The notes under the pieces were generated by a model. That model ran no database searches and was not told where the DNA came from. It saw only the letters and a list, made by a program, of their open reading frames with translations. Positions 1 to 11,300 of a stretch of DNA of 64,000 nt are shown in pieces. Both the position numbers and the translations under genes were made by a program. This DNA is from Enchytraeus crypticus (taxonomy: Eukaryota > Annelida > Clitellata > Enchytraeida > Enchytraeidae): assembly GCA_905160935.1 (NCBI GenBank), contig CAJHZI010000463.1, positions 1,844,001 through 1,908,000 of the forward strand, in the 5' to 3' direction. How positions within the stretch are numbered: position 1 is the first letter of the stretch; every line of letters begins with the position of its first letter.

Positions 1-2090
1 TTCTGCAGCATTTTCATCACCCTTCTGCAGTCACTGACAAGTTCTGATCCATCGATCGCTCGCCGGGACACTGTTAGTACTATACTGCTGCTGCTGCCTG
101 AGTTAAACTTTCATTTGTAATAGTTAAGCAGAAATAAATAGTAATATTCTAATCGAGCAACTCGAAGGGACCGATTTTTGCTCTCTGGTTTGGATTTGTT
201 TACTTTTGTCTTTATTTTATTTTTGGATTCGCGCAATGTCGAGGGCAGAGATCTGGTTTCAGGATTGGGGGGGGGGGCGAAATCAACAAATTTTCAACTT
301 TTTTGTCATTATTGGGGGGGGGGGCGAAATGATACTTTCGTCCCCCATGAATATTATTGGGGGAGAGCTAATTTTAATTATGATATTATATATAATAATT
401 TAATAAAACAATGCATTATTAAGTAATAATTACATCGTACAACAACATTTACGAATTTTCATGCATTTTTATTTATTAGAGTTAAAATCTATACTTTACA
501 TAACCATGCAAGTTAAGATATGTGCAAAATTCTATCAGTTAGGCCCCCTACTTTACATATTAATTTGCATCTGATTTTTTACATTATCCACGAATGTTTC
601 ATAATATAAATGTTATAATGTTAATATAAATGTTAGTCCAGCGACAAGAGTCACAAGACTGACATTATGAAAGAATCTTCTTTAAATTGCAAGGTAATTT
701 TACTACACTATGATCATTGACAGCTTAATCATTAAAGTCTATAGTACTATTTTTAATATTTTATACTTCTAATATAAACGTACATATGCCTACTAGACTA
801 CTACTATAGGCTCTATAACAGTATACTATGTAATAGTATAGGCCTAATTGTATAGGCCTAGGCTATAAGTTTCGATGAAAACTGAATAGACTACATGACT
901 GTCACAATTGACTCTAAACTCACTAATGACTGTGATACGTTCATGATATAGTTGATTACAAACTATTACAATGCTTTTAACTAGCCGATACCACCTTATT
1001 AGGCTACTTCAGAAAGCCGGATTGATTTAGGGCAAACCCTAGCCAAAATGTCCAGTGGCGTACTTATCGCTTTCATCTGGATGAATTTGAGCTCGGCATT
1101 TGTTTAGACTACTGTACGATTTTATGCAATGCCATAGTGCCCGTGCGACATTCAGCTTACCAAGCCTCAGTACGGTGTCGTGAAGACTGAAGGACAAGTA
1201 TGATAACGATAAAGCTCAACGTAAAGATTTTCTAACACATTAGCTGGTTGTCAGCAACAGCGGACAAATATGGTCTTCATATTTGTCCGACGTTTGCACA
1301 TCATACGGTAACCTACACATGCGTTGTCATACATTTTGCTTCAAGTACACTAAAAATGAGATCGTATACTCTTTATAGTTACACGTACACATATGTGCGT
1401 TGTTGGAACGCGTCTCAGAGGAGACTATGCATACTGATAGTGCAGCAGCTATCAGTAGTATCTTAAACGAGTTCAAAACAGTGCTAATAATTCAGAACGT
1501 TGCTACTTATACACCTTATATAAAAGGTGTTTACTTTGAAAAATTACACTATATATTTTTCTTTCGCTAGGTGGAGCAACCGTGCAATCATAAATTGGAT
1601 TGTTTTGCGGAAGGCAATTGCAATGTAATCTATTCTTAAAATGTAATATATCCTCTTTAGATATTCTATTCAAATATATAAGCTTATTAATTGCAAATTC
1701 AGACATATGTCTATCATCAGTTGATAAGCAATGGAAATATAATTTTTTGTAATTTTTAAAAATACCATTCTGTTAATAAATGACGAAATACAAAGTAAAT
1801 ATATGAGAATGTATAGATTATTGCCAGCCCTCAATAGAAGCACACAGCCCTCCCCACTCTCCCACTAGGTTTTGTTTGTTACGTGAACAGAGTTACCGCT
1901 ATATATTATAAAAGGTCTATAACGCAGCTAATTTTCTTAAGGCATTCAGTATCTGCAAAATGATTTATCTTTCTGTACACATAGGCCTACGTACATATTG
2001 TATTCATATTTGTAAATATATGTATTTTAACAATTCGATGATTTTAAAGTCCAATTAATACACGTATATATCTCTCCATGTACTGTTTAG
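1..2090. other. 5' intergenic stretch without a recognised gene
   Basis: No conserved coding segment is seen on either strand; open frames are short and low in complexity. Positions 267-330 contain two runs of 10 or more G with a short near-repeat around each, similar in flavour to the G-run elements near 62.5 and 63.5 kb. A perfect hairpin lies at 1261-1289. A non-coding first exon of the downstream gene could lie here, but nothing in the sequence marks it. Confidence 0.6.
1261..1289. repeat. Perfect hairpin, 12-bp arms
   Basis: Arm CGGACAAATATG at 1261-1272, a 5-base loop, and its exact reverse complement at 1278-1289. No function is assigned. It is one of several perfect small palindromes in this half of the window. 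Confidence 0.85.
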
Positions 2091-2093
2091 TAA

Positions 2094-2172
2094 CAGGTTC
2101 ATGGTATACAGTACTACTCATCTCTATCTTCCATTTTCCTCCTCATGTCCACACCTACCAGTGGATTTTTAA
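2094..2172 (-). repeat. SINE C / LINE-X 3' tail fragment
   Basis: Reads on the minus strand as the shared tail of LINE-X and SINE C: the stretch around 'gtggacatgaagagg' down to the 'accatg' block before the end. Truncated and diverged relative to the copies at 18.2, 32.05 and 35.4 kb. Confidence 0.7.
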
Positions 2173-2204
2173 GTAAAAAGTGAAAATAAACACGCATTAA
2201 TAGT

Positions 2205-3650
2205 ACTTAACACACATTATAGTGAAATGATCAACTATGTTGATATCTATCACTTTTAATACTACATGTTATATCCAGTGTTATATAGTAACGAAGTAAA
2301 AATACTTCGTTACTAGTAAAAAGTACTCAACCGATACTTTTTCGTGTAACGAAGTACCCAATTTGCCTGGGTACTTTTTACTTGTAACGAAGTAAATTTT
2401 TAGTACTTTTTACTTTTACTTTACACCCGTGGAAATAAAAAAGTCGCTGTTACATTTGAAAAACTATGGATATGTCAATCGCAAAATTTTTAATACAGAA
2501 CAAAATGTCATGGGCCACCTGCTTTTAGTTTGGTTTTGATAACAGCTGTATGACGTAGATCAAAAGTTTTGATACCAGCCTAGGCTTACCGTACATTGAC
2601 CATTTCAATATTAAGCTTTGAAATTTCTTCTCATTGTATAGATCAGTGGTTCCCAACCTGCTATCCAAAACATCTATTTTTCCTTTCAGGTGGCGACTCT
2701 TTGAGTTTTTTTTAGCAAACCGTTTAGAGAACGGTTTTTAGCTACCAAAAAACGAGTTTTTTAGCTACCGAAATTCTATCAGTTAATTCTGCAACAGTTC
2801 ATCAATTTAAAGAAGCATGTTGAGGTATATTTTTTAACTTTATTTAATCATTCATATTCACAGGGGCTAATCCAGGTAGTTTTTTTAGGGGGAGGCTAAA
2901 TTCTTTACACAGTGTCCATGTTTGGTTTGTTCGACATGACAAGGAAGTACACAAATTGTAATTTAAAAAAAATTTCTTCAGAAATAAAGCGAGAATCTTT
3001 TTTGTTGTTCATTTTGGATTGGAACTAATTCGATTTTAGCCTAAAAAATATGCTGGAGCAGTGATACATGAATGATCGACGGGATTATTTTATTGATTTA
3101 TGGATTGATTATTTTTTAATTCTAGAGAAGCATATGCGTATGTATCGAACATTGTTTTAATTCAGAAACTTTAGGCCTTAACTTAAATTTTCATTAGCCT
3201 TTATTTTTTATTTTTGTTTTTAATTAGAATTAAATCAAGTATTTTGAAACTAATTTGAGAACGTTTAAAACGGTTCTATCAATGTATATATTTTTTCTTA
3301 AAAAATATGAGTACTTTTACTTTTTACTCAAAAGTACTACTTTTTTGTCGAGCACTTTTTATTTTTTGCTTAAGTAAAATTCTTATCAAGTACTTTTGCT
3401 TTTACTTTCACTAACCATTTACTTTTACTTTTACTTAAAGTCGTTTGCCGAGTACTTTTTACAACACTGGTTATATCCGTTAGGCAATTTTGTCCGTTTT
3501 CCGTATAGCCAGTCCAGTGAATGTCCGAGATTTTACTCTCAGATCAGCGCGTTTGGGATTCGAACCCACGAGGGTTCAATTCACCTCAGGATCTGTCATT
3601 TAAAACTTCTTGACGTTATCCTCTAACTATTGCGCTATTGAGACATTCAA
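2205..3650 (-). repeat. SINE A copy, split by a hAT-like insertion
   Basis: A tRNA-derived SINE in minus orientation. The tail block (attatagtgaaatgatcaac) begins near 2216 and the head with box B (gggattcgaaccc) lies near 3550, ending at 'gctattgagac' near 3645. A 1.19-kb element at 2276-3469 interrupts the SINE body, with an 8-bp target duplication. The consensus comes from at least seven copies in this window. Confidence 0.85.
2276..3469. mobile_element. Non-autonomous hAT-like DNA transposon
   Basis: Both ends carry CAGTGTTRTA-type inverted termini (CAGTG at 2276, CACTG ending 3469). They are flanked by an exact 8-bp direct repeat GTTATATC at 2268-2275 and 3470-3477, as expected for hAT transposition. 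The subterminal regions are rich in 'agtactttttact'-like repeats, a known habit of hAT elements. No transposase reading frame was found inside, so it needs an enzyme supplied elsewhere. It sits inside an older SINE A. Confidence 0.9.
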
Positions 3651-3651
3651 G

Positions 3652-3862
3652 CATTATAGTGAAATGATCAACTAAGTTGATATATATCACTTTTAATATC
3701 ACATGTTTAAATCGTTAGGTAATGTAGACCATTTTCCGTATAACCAGTCCGTGAGTTTCAAAGATTTTGCTCTCAGATCAGTGCTTCTGGGATTCGAGCC
3801 CACTAGGGTTCAATTCATCTCAGAATCTGTCATTTAAAACTTCATAACGTTAGCCCTAGCCA
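3652..3862 (-). repeat. SINE A copy
   Basis: Nearly full-length tRNA-derived SINE directly abutting the previous copy and in the same orientation. It shows the tail block, the 'accagtccg' core, box B (gggattcgagccc) and the 'ttaaaacttcataacgtta' head region. A SINE C tail fragment follows at about 3880-3925. Confidence 0.85.
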
Positions 3863-4449
3863 GATATTCTTATTCAATGCATTTTTAAGTCATCTATTAT
3901 AACATTCCTTTTAATATACCATGACGAGGTGGGAAAACTATCTTTTTGTCCCCAATGAATTTATCTCATTTATGTTTTTTTCCTTTTGGTTTCAGGAGCC
4001 TATATTTCACAGAGATATGGTAACTTGAAGAGAACGTAAACAACTTGAGTTTATTTACAAACAAACGTAATAAAATTATTGGAACAATTTTTTCTGAGCA
4101 TTTTTGTTTTAGTATATTGTTATAGACATAGATTTCTAACATCTTTTTGTTTATTAACGGGGAAATGATTCGTTTTGAGCTTGTGGTTTATTTTTTAAAA
4201 TCTTAAGTATTCCTATAAATTTTAACATTAATTGTAAATAATCAAGCGATCTTCTTAAAGAACCAAATGCTCTTTTTAAAGACTTTCAAATTACCCCTCA
4301 CCGAGTATATTTCGATCGTTCAAAAGATCAAAATAAGAATTTCTTAATTACTCTGCATTTATACTAGAAGTGTTCAATTTATTACAGATGTTATTTCTTT
4401 ATATGTCACTTGATGTTGACCGAGCATGCAATAAAAAGTAAAGTAAACA

Positions 4450-4595
4450 CCCATTATAGTGAAATGATCAACTATGTTGATATCTATCACTTTTAATACC
4501 ACATGTTTAAACCGTTAGGCAATTTAGACCATTTTCTGTATAACCAGTCCGGTGAATGTCCGAGATTTTACTCTCAGATCTGTGCGGTTGGGAAT
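4450..4595 (-). repeat. SINE A copy, head truncated
   Basis: Contains the tail and core of SINE A up to the start of box B, then breaks off near 4592 into unrelated sequence. A near-perfect inverted repeat (about 18-base arms) follows at 4630-4672. Confidence 0.8.
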
Positions 4596-5220
4596 ATACA
4601 GTAGCCAACTAGATTTTGGAAGACAATAATTGATATTAATATCTATAGAGTAATAGATGTTAATATCGATATACTATTTAGAATTTTTAAATTGTCAATA
4701 GGAAGCCACTTCAGATAGCATTTATTTAAACTTAATGCCTCGTGATTTTTCCTTTAGATTTTTTGTTATGAAGCTTAACTTGTTAACTTCCTGGTCAATG
4801 AATTGCTGTTGAGAAATATTTGCGTACCTGCCATTGAACTGTATAGTGTTATCTGTTAATGCTCATTATTCAAAGTGTTAACTGAAAAAAAACTGAAAGT
4901 GTAGAATGGATATACTAATAACTGCACTGCTTAGTAAATAATGATTAATGTAGATCTATTTGTGGAAGACTGTACAATGACAATGATAATAATGATGATT
5001 AAATTATCTACTGTCTACTAAATTTCAGACTTGCCGCATTTTACATTAGTAAGATGTTTATATTTGCTCAAAAGTGGAAAAAGATACTATTATACTTATT
5101 AGCATTCTGGAGAGATCATTATTTTGTAATAGGGCATTATTTATTGTCTCAACTTGTATGTTGTAGGAAATATCTATAAATGGATTAGTCATTTGCTGTA
5201 ATTTGTCTGTTAGTTAAATT

Positions 5221-5394
5221 ATGTTCAAGTCGGCATATAAGTTTTCTGGCACGGACGCTGGTGCTCTGACTTTTGGAGCTAATGACAAGTTTGTAGTTCT
5301 AGATAATTCTGTGGATGCTCATTGGTGGATTGTAGCCAATGAAAATGGTGATATTGGATTTGTCCCGGGCAACTATCTGATCGCTGCTGAGAAT
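5221..5394 (+). CDS. NCKIPSD: NCKIPSD exon 1 (SH3 domain)
   Basis: Starts at the ATG and encodes the entire SH3 domain in 58 codons, ending in phase 0 at donor GTGAGT. The first residues (MFKSAYKF) match the family's N-terminus (MYRALYAF in human), which fixes the start. Confidence 0.95.
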
Positions 5395-8300
5395 GTGAGT
5401 AAAGTTGTTTTTTCTTAGTTAGTTGTGTTTTCTTAGTTAAGACTTCCAATAAATATTGGAAGTCTTTTGGAAAATTAATCCCTTTTTGTTGACTAAACCA
5501 CAAAAAGTGGACAAAGCCTTTTTAGCAGATTTCATCTCTTGATATACTTTACAGTCAAGTGTACCATTGGTTCAAACTGTATATTTCAATTTACTCTTTA
5601 ATTTAATTCATTAACTAAATTAAGTAAATTGAAATATGAACAAATGGGCATACATGAGAGCTCTCTATTTCTTCTTTGAACAGCTTTGTACCCCTTCGCT
5701 ATATATCTAGAAATTTACTAGTAGAAAAATTAATAAAAAATATATATCCCTTTAAATATTTAAACTAAATGAATAATTTAAAATTGCAAATAGTTCTGGA
5801 TTGTCCCTGATAAAAAAATTGGCATTGATTTTAATTGGCAAGTTCTTCGAAGGCAATAGTGATGAGAATGTCTAGAGAAGGAATCGATATATAGATGATA
5901 TACGAAGCTAGAACTAATAAAGAGCCTCAAGTATTTTGGACACATGATAACAGAAAATGGGAGATGTAAAATAAAAATTAAATGCAGAATTGTGCAATGT
6001 TGGGAGGACTGTATTAAGATTAAAGAACTACTAGCAGAGTTTCAAGAAATCCTTACAGATAAAGATTGTAAAACTCAAGTGTGGCTCATGCTCATATTCA
6101 ATATGTTGTCATGGATAAGAAGTGAGATCACATGGGGTCACTAAATTACACACTCCTAAAGCATTCCTTCAATTACTAATGAATGCTTTACAGAGTTGGC
6201 ACATGTAGGCAACTGATGCATAAAAATAATAGACAAAATAAAAATGAATAGAATAAATGATGCAGATTGAGAATAAACAGAAGAATTAGAGAGGTCTTGT
6301 TCTGAGAGTTGATCATTTACTAAAACAAGTATTTTAAGCAAGAATTGAGTGGAAGGCCAGAGGAAAACCGAACTTTAGTGTGCTAGGTGATTTGATAACT
6401 TATTCATATGAAGAGAGTGGCAGTAGATTAAAATATGTGGAGGATTTATGGGCTAGCCTATGCTTAGTTCCAGCTTTTGCCTATATGTCTTAGCCTGTGC
6501 TTAGAAGTTGAAAGTTACTGCTACTTCTCTTCTGTAATCTATTGGGAAGTCTAAGAATAATCTGAAGTTTTGGCTTTTCTACATTATATATATTTAAATA
6601 ATATTTGCCTATTGTATGTTTTGTTCATGATTTTCTTTAGGAGGACATTGGGAGTTTCCTTCTTATCATTGACGAAGCAGTTGATAGAATAAACAGAGCC
6701 ATTAAATCTGGAGTAGCACTGAAGAACAATGGCGATTACCTACTGTAAGTAAATCGAAATTTTGTATTTAAAGTGACTGTAAAGTGTCACTCACTACTGT
6801 TCAGTGCTCAAGAACCATGCGCCAAATAAATTGGCTGACTGTGGAGTTTTGCGAATCATCCGTCAACATTCACGTCGAGTAATTTATAAATAAAATTCTA
6901 AGAATCATCTATTTAAGTAAATTTAGCTTTGCTAATAATATTTTTGATAAATTTCTGTAGTGTTAAATTGTACTTATGAATGTGTTTGCTGTTTCACGTT
7001 CGTGTGTAATGCATGAACATTATATGTTAAGGACTGAGTGAGGAGGGCAACAGGAAACTGTTTCAGAAGTCGTAGTTGTAGGTTGCACTGAAGGAGTGAT
7101 ATTGATTAAGCCCTGTACGATCTGATCACCTGATTCAATGATCTACTGATCTATGGTTGTTTGAGTGCTCTAGAAGAGTAATAAATTCAGAGAATGATTA
7201 GAAATTTACGTAGCTTGGACCTACTACTTGCAGAACACTAGGGTGGGAGGGAATGTTGTATTGTGTACATACTTGTTTTTCTTGCTAGTTATAAATTTTG
7301 TAATGTATAAGTTGCTGGACAAGTTCTTCCGTTTATTATATGTGTAGTCTTTACTGCATCTCATTGGATTCAGTAAAATGTTTTTTTTAACCAATATATC
7401 TATTTTAATGTGTAATGAATATATTTTATGTGACCATGAATTGTGTAATTGCAGTAAATTGGAGAGAATTCGTAATGAAATTAAGAACAAGAACGTTAAT
7501 AGCGCGCTAAAGTATTCAAATTCAATCAATGGTGCTGCTGGTATGTTATTTGATTAAAATTATTTTGTTGTACCTCTAATTGTATGAATGGACTTTAACG
7601 AATAAAGTCTTTTTTGTAATTGGATATATTTTAGTTGTAAAATTTTGAAATCTCTCTCTCTCTCTCTTTCTCTCTGTCTCTCTCTGTCTCTCTCTCTCTT
7701 AATTTATTGCCTCACGGTTGATCCATAACTTGAAACTCTTACAACTAATTCTATCTTCAGATTTTCTTGTCATTGCTATTATTAACAAATAAACCTTGTA
7801 TAGCAGTGTCATGTCCGAATCGGTCTTCTAGATTAACGGAGAGAGTTCAATAATATTAAACTTAAATGAAATTAGATCTATTAAAATTTACCATGAAATT
7901 GTAAACATGGTCCATATGACATCATTACATAAGAGTTTGTTATCGAATCCCTTAGTTTACCCCTATTCTCAGTCTGTCTTTAAACCTTTTCTTTTGCACT
8001 CTTCTTCTAGATTTCAAAGAATCTTTCAATAACCCATCTCATTTTATGGTATCCTGTTCTTCTTTACATTAACTGTTAAAGAACTTATTCATTTGTAATA
8101 TAAATGTATATAATCTTGTACTATTTTTATTTATTAGGTAGATAGCCTGTTCATAGTAACTAAAAGTAAGTTACCTGTTAGATCTGACATAAAATTAATT
8201 TCTGTCTTTAAATTTTTTGCTAACATGCTGATTCCTCTTGGAAGTAGCAATATTACTGTAGAGCAGAATTTAAGTATTAGTTGTAGTCATCATCATCATC

Positions 8301-11300
8301 TTCATCTTCCCTTGTCGGGATATGAGTAGGTCTTCTTCAATCCTCTCTGTTCCACACCATATCATCAGTCAATCCTCCACTTTTCTTGTCCTTCTTAATT
8401 ACCGCATCCCACGTCAGTTGTGGTCTACCTATCTCTAGCTTAGTATCCAGGTCCTCCCTCCAAACTCTATTTACTACATCCTCATCTGCCTCTCTAACAA
8501 TATGCCCATACCATCTCAATCTCGATGGAGCCAACCTATCCCTAATCCTCATCAACACTCAAATTCATCAACACATATTCATGTTCCAGTCTCTCCTTCC
8601 TAGTTCTTCCACACATTAGACGCAACATTCTCATTTCTGCCACATGCAGACCCTGCACATGTCACTTTTTAGCACCCAGCATTCTGAGCCATACATTATT
8701 ACTGGCTTTACCACAGAACTATACAATTATCCTTTCAAGCAATAATTATTAATTGCAGTGATTAATTTAAAATTATTTATGTATAGGAAATAACTGTAAC
8801 GTTTCGATCTTATCTTCTCTGGTGTAGGTGTCAAGTCCACCAAGCGTTTAGCGCCCATGCCTCCTGCAGAATCTCCCATGTCTACTCTTCCGCAGCTCTC
8901 AGTACACGACAAAATGAACTCTGGCGTTTACTTCAGAGTAACAATTCAGCCGAATGAAAGCGATAGCACAAGTGTAGAGCGTAGAATTCCTCCTGTCACT
9001 CTTTCGTCTTCGAATGAGATGGGCTTTTCTAATTCAGCTACTGTTGATCAAACTGCGTGCACTACGGCGTCATGTCATAGTGAGGGGTTGTTCACCTCTG
9101 AACAGCCCCCAGGAGCGGTTACTAAGGAAGAAGGTAAAAAGTTGGTAAAGCTAATGTTAACGTCAGTTTCCTCATTCGAAAGCTATGTTTCCTCATTTGA
9201 AGCAGTGTCTGGCGAACCCAGGATTTGAACCCCGCACATACTGGTCCGCTGTAGAATATCTTACCGACGTCGCCACTGGCTCCAGCCAAAGGCTTTATTT
9301 TAAAAGGTGTACTGAATTGTTAGCTCGCTTCTTTCGTATTTTCTTATCTGACTGAAAGTGATAGATAGTACTGTTTTACATTTGTTAGATCACACATACA
9401 TCCATAGAAATTATAGAATAGAATAGATTTTACTACTATTTTATCTAATTAAAAGTCACAAATAGTGAGTATCTTTTTGTTTATGCTATATATTAATTTG
9501 ATATGTTTTGTTGGGACTGTAACGTTCTGATTTTTTTGAAGTTGACTGATTGAAATGAAATATACTATTATATACAGTTTCTTTACGCATGTAGACATCC
9601 AAAATTTATACTAAAAGAACTGTATTCATATTGATATTCATCTGCTGCTCTTACTGACAACTGGAGTGTTAAACTAGCTTGCTGAAGGCTGAACTTAACC
9701 AAATGCTATGATCTTTAATTATATATGGCCTCCCAGATCCTCGTGAATTATTTGCGTTAATTGTTCAGAGAATAAATTCGTCAAAAGCACCTTAGTGCTT
9801 TTGACGAATGTTAAAATTTTCTATGTTTATCAGGTACCAGACAATCAGCTGACAGAAATCTAGTAGCTCCACTGAATGATGTTAATCTTAGTAGCGATGC
9901 TGCAGCTATAGCCAATGACCTAGTTGAGAAGGTTCGTAGGAACACGAAGCTGAGCTATGACTCATCTAAAGTTGCTGTGATGACAGTATTGTCTGTTCTT
10001 GGTGAACACGTCAGCTCAGTGCTTCCTGTTCTTGAACCCATCCTCATGAAACTGAGTCCTAATGTGAAGGTAAGTACAATAGCTGTTAAGTGAATCGTGC
10101 ATCGGTTTTATGATACTACACGTCTCTAGAGAAGCTGTGTAGGTTATTAAAGAGGCTGTGTAAGTTATTAAAGAGGCTGTGTAGGTTATTATAGAGGCTG
10201 TGTAGGTTATTAAAGAGGCTGTGTAGGTTATTATAGAGGCTGTGTAGGTTATTAAAGTGGCTGTAGAGGCTATTATAGAGGTTGTAGAGGCTACTATAGA
10301 GGCTGTAGAGGCTATTATAGAGGTTGTGTAGGTTATTATAGAGGCTGTAGAGGCTAATATGCTGTAGAGGTAGAGGCTAATTATAGAGGCTGTAGAGGCT
10401 ATATTAGGCTGTAGAGGCTATTATAGAGGCTGTAGAGGCTATTATAGAGGCTGTAGAGGCTAATATAGAGGCTGTAGAGGCTATTATAGAGGCTTTAGAG
10501 GGTATTATAGAGGCTGTAGAGGCTATTTCTGAGGCTGTAGAGGCTAGAGACTGTAGAGGCTATTATAGAGGCTGTAGAGGCTATTATAGAGGCTGTAGAG
10601 GCTAATATAGAGGCTGTAGAGGCTATTATAGAGGCTGTAGAGGCTATTACAGAGGCTGTAGAGGCTATTATAGAGGCTGTAGAGGCTATTATAGAGGCTG
10701 TAGAGGCTAATATAGAGGCTGTAGAGGCTATTATACGTTGTGTGTGACTCGCTATTGCTGGCAGCAGAAAAAGAAAAGAAATCAGTAGAATAGATCAGTA
10801 CCTCTTTTGCTCCCACTTCACTCTTTTCAGTCACTTCCCCAATATTTTGTTCAGTTTGACTAGAGAAAAATACTGCTTATTAGTCATAATAATTTAACTG
10901 ATTCGACAGTCTGGGTCTTAATGTAAACTCAGATTCATCTATACTAAAAGTAGTGTGGTTAGGATTAATCGGATGGGGGAGGGTGAAGTTTCTTTGGATT
11001 GTATTATTTCGTTTTCTATTATTGAGAAACGAAGTATTGAGATAACAACATATAAATGATCATTTTATATTAAAATTTTAGTATTTTTATGTCTGCAAAG
11101 AAAATGTATGATATAACCCTTTATTAAGAGCCTTAGATGTCAGTGTTATCAACGTCGCATAACAAAACTGTAATTATTATTTTTAATCATATTCAAATAT
11201 TCATTTAATAGAATCCAAAATTTCCCAGTTAAATGCCGCTTAGGTTGTAGCACACAGTCTTGCTTTAAGGATATGATTCAATTCTTGCGATTAGCGAGAT

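Noticed and set aside
5944-6341. Short frames on both strands in intron 1
   Set aside because: No family resemblance. The plus frame has weak likeness to LINE-X tail residues ([15 protein letters not shown]) and is at best a decayed LINE fragment.
10544-10834. 96-codon frame rich in SLYSLYN repeats
   Set aside because: Translation of the 21-bp intron 5 minisatellite.
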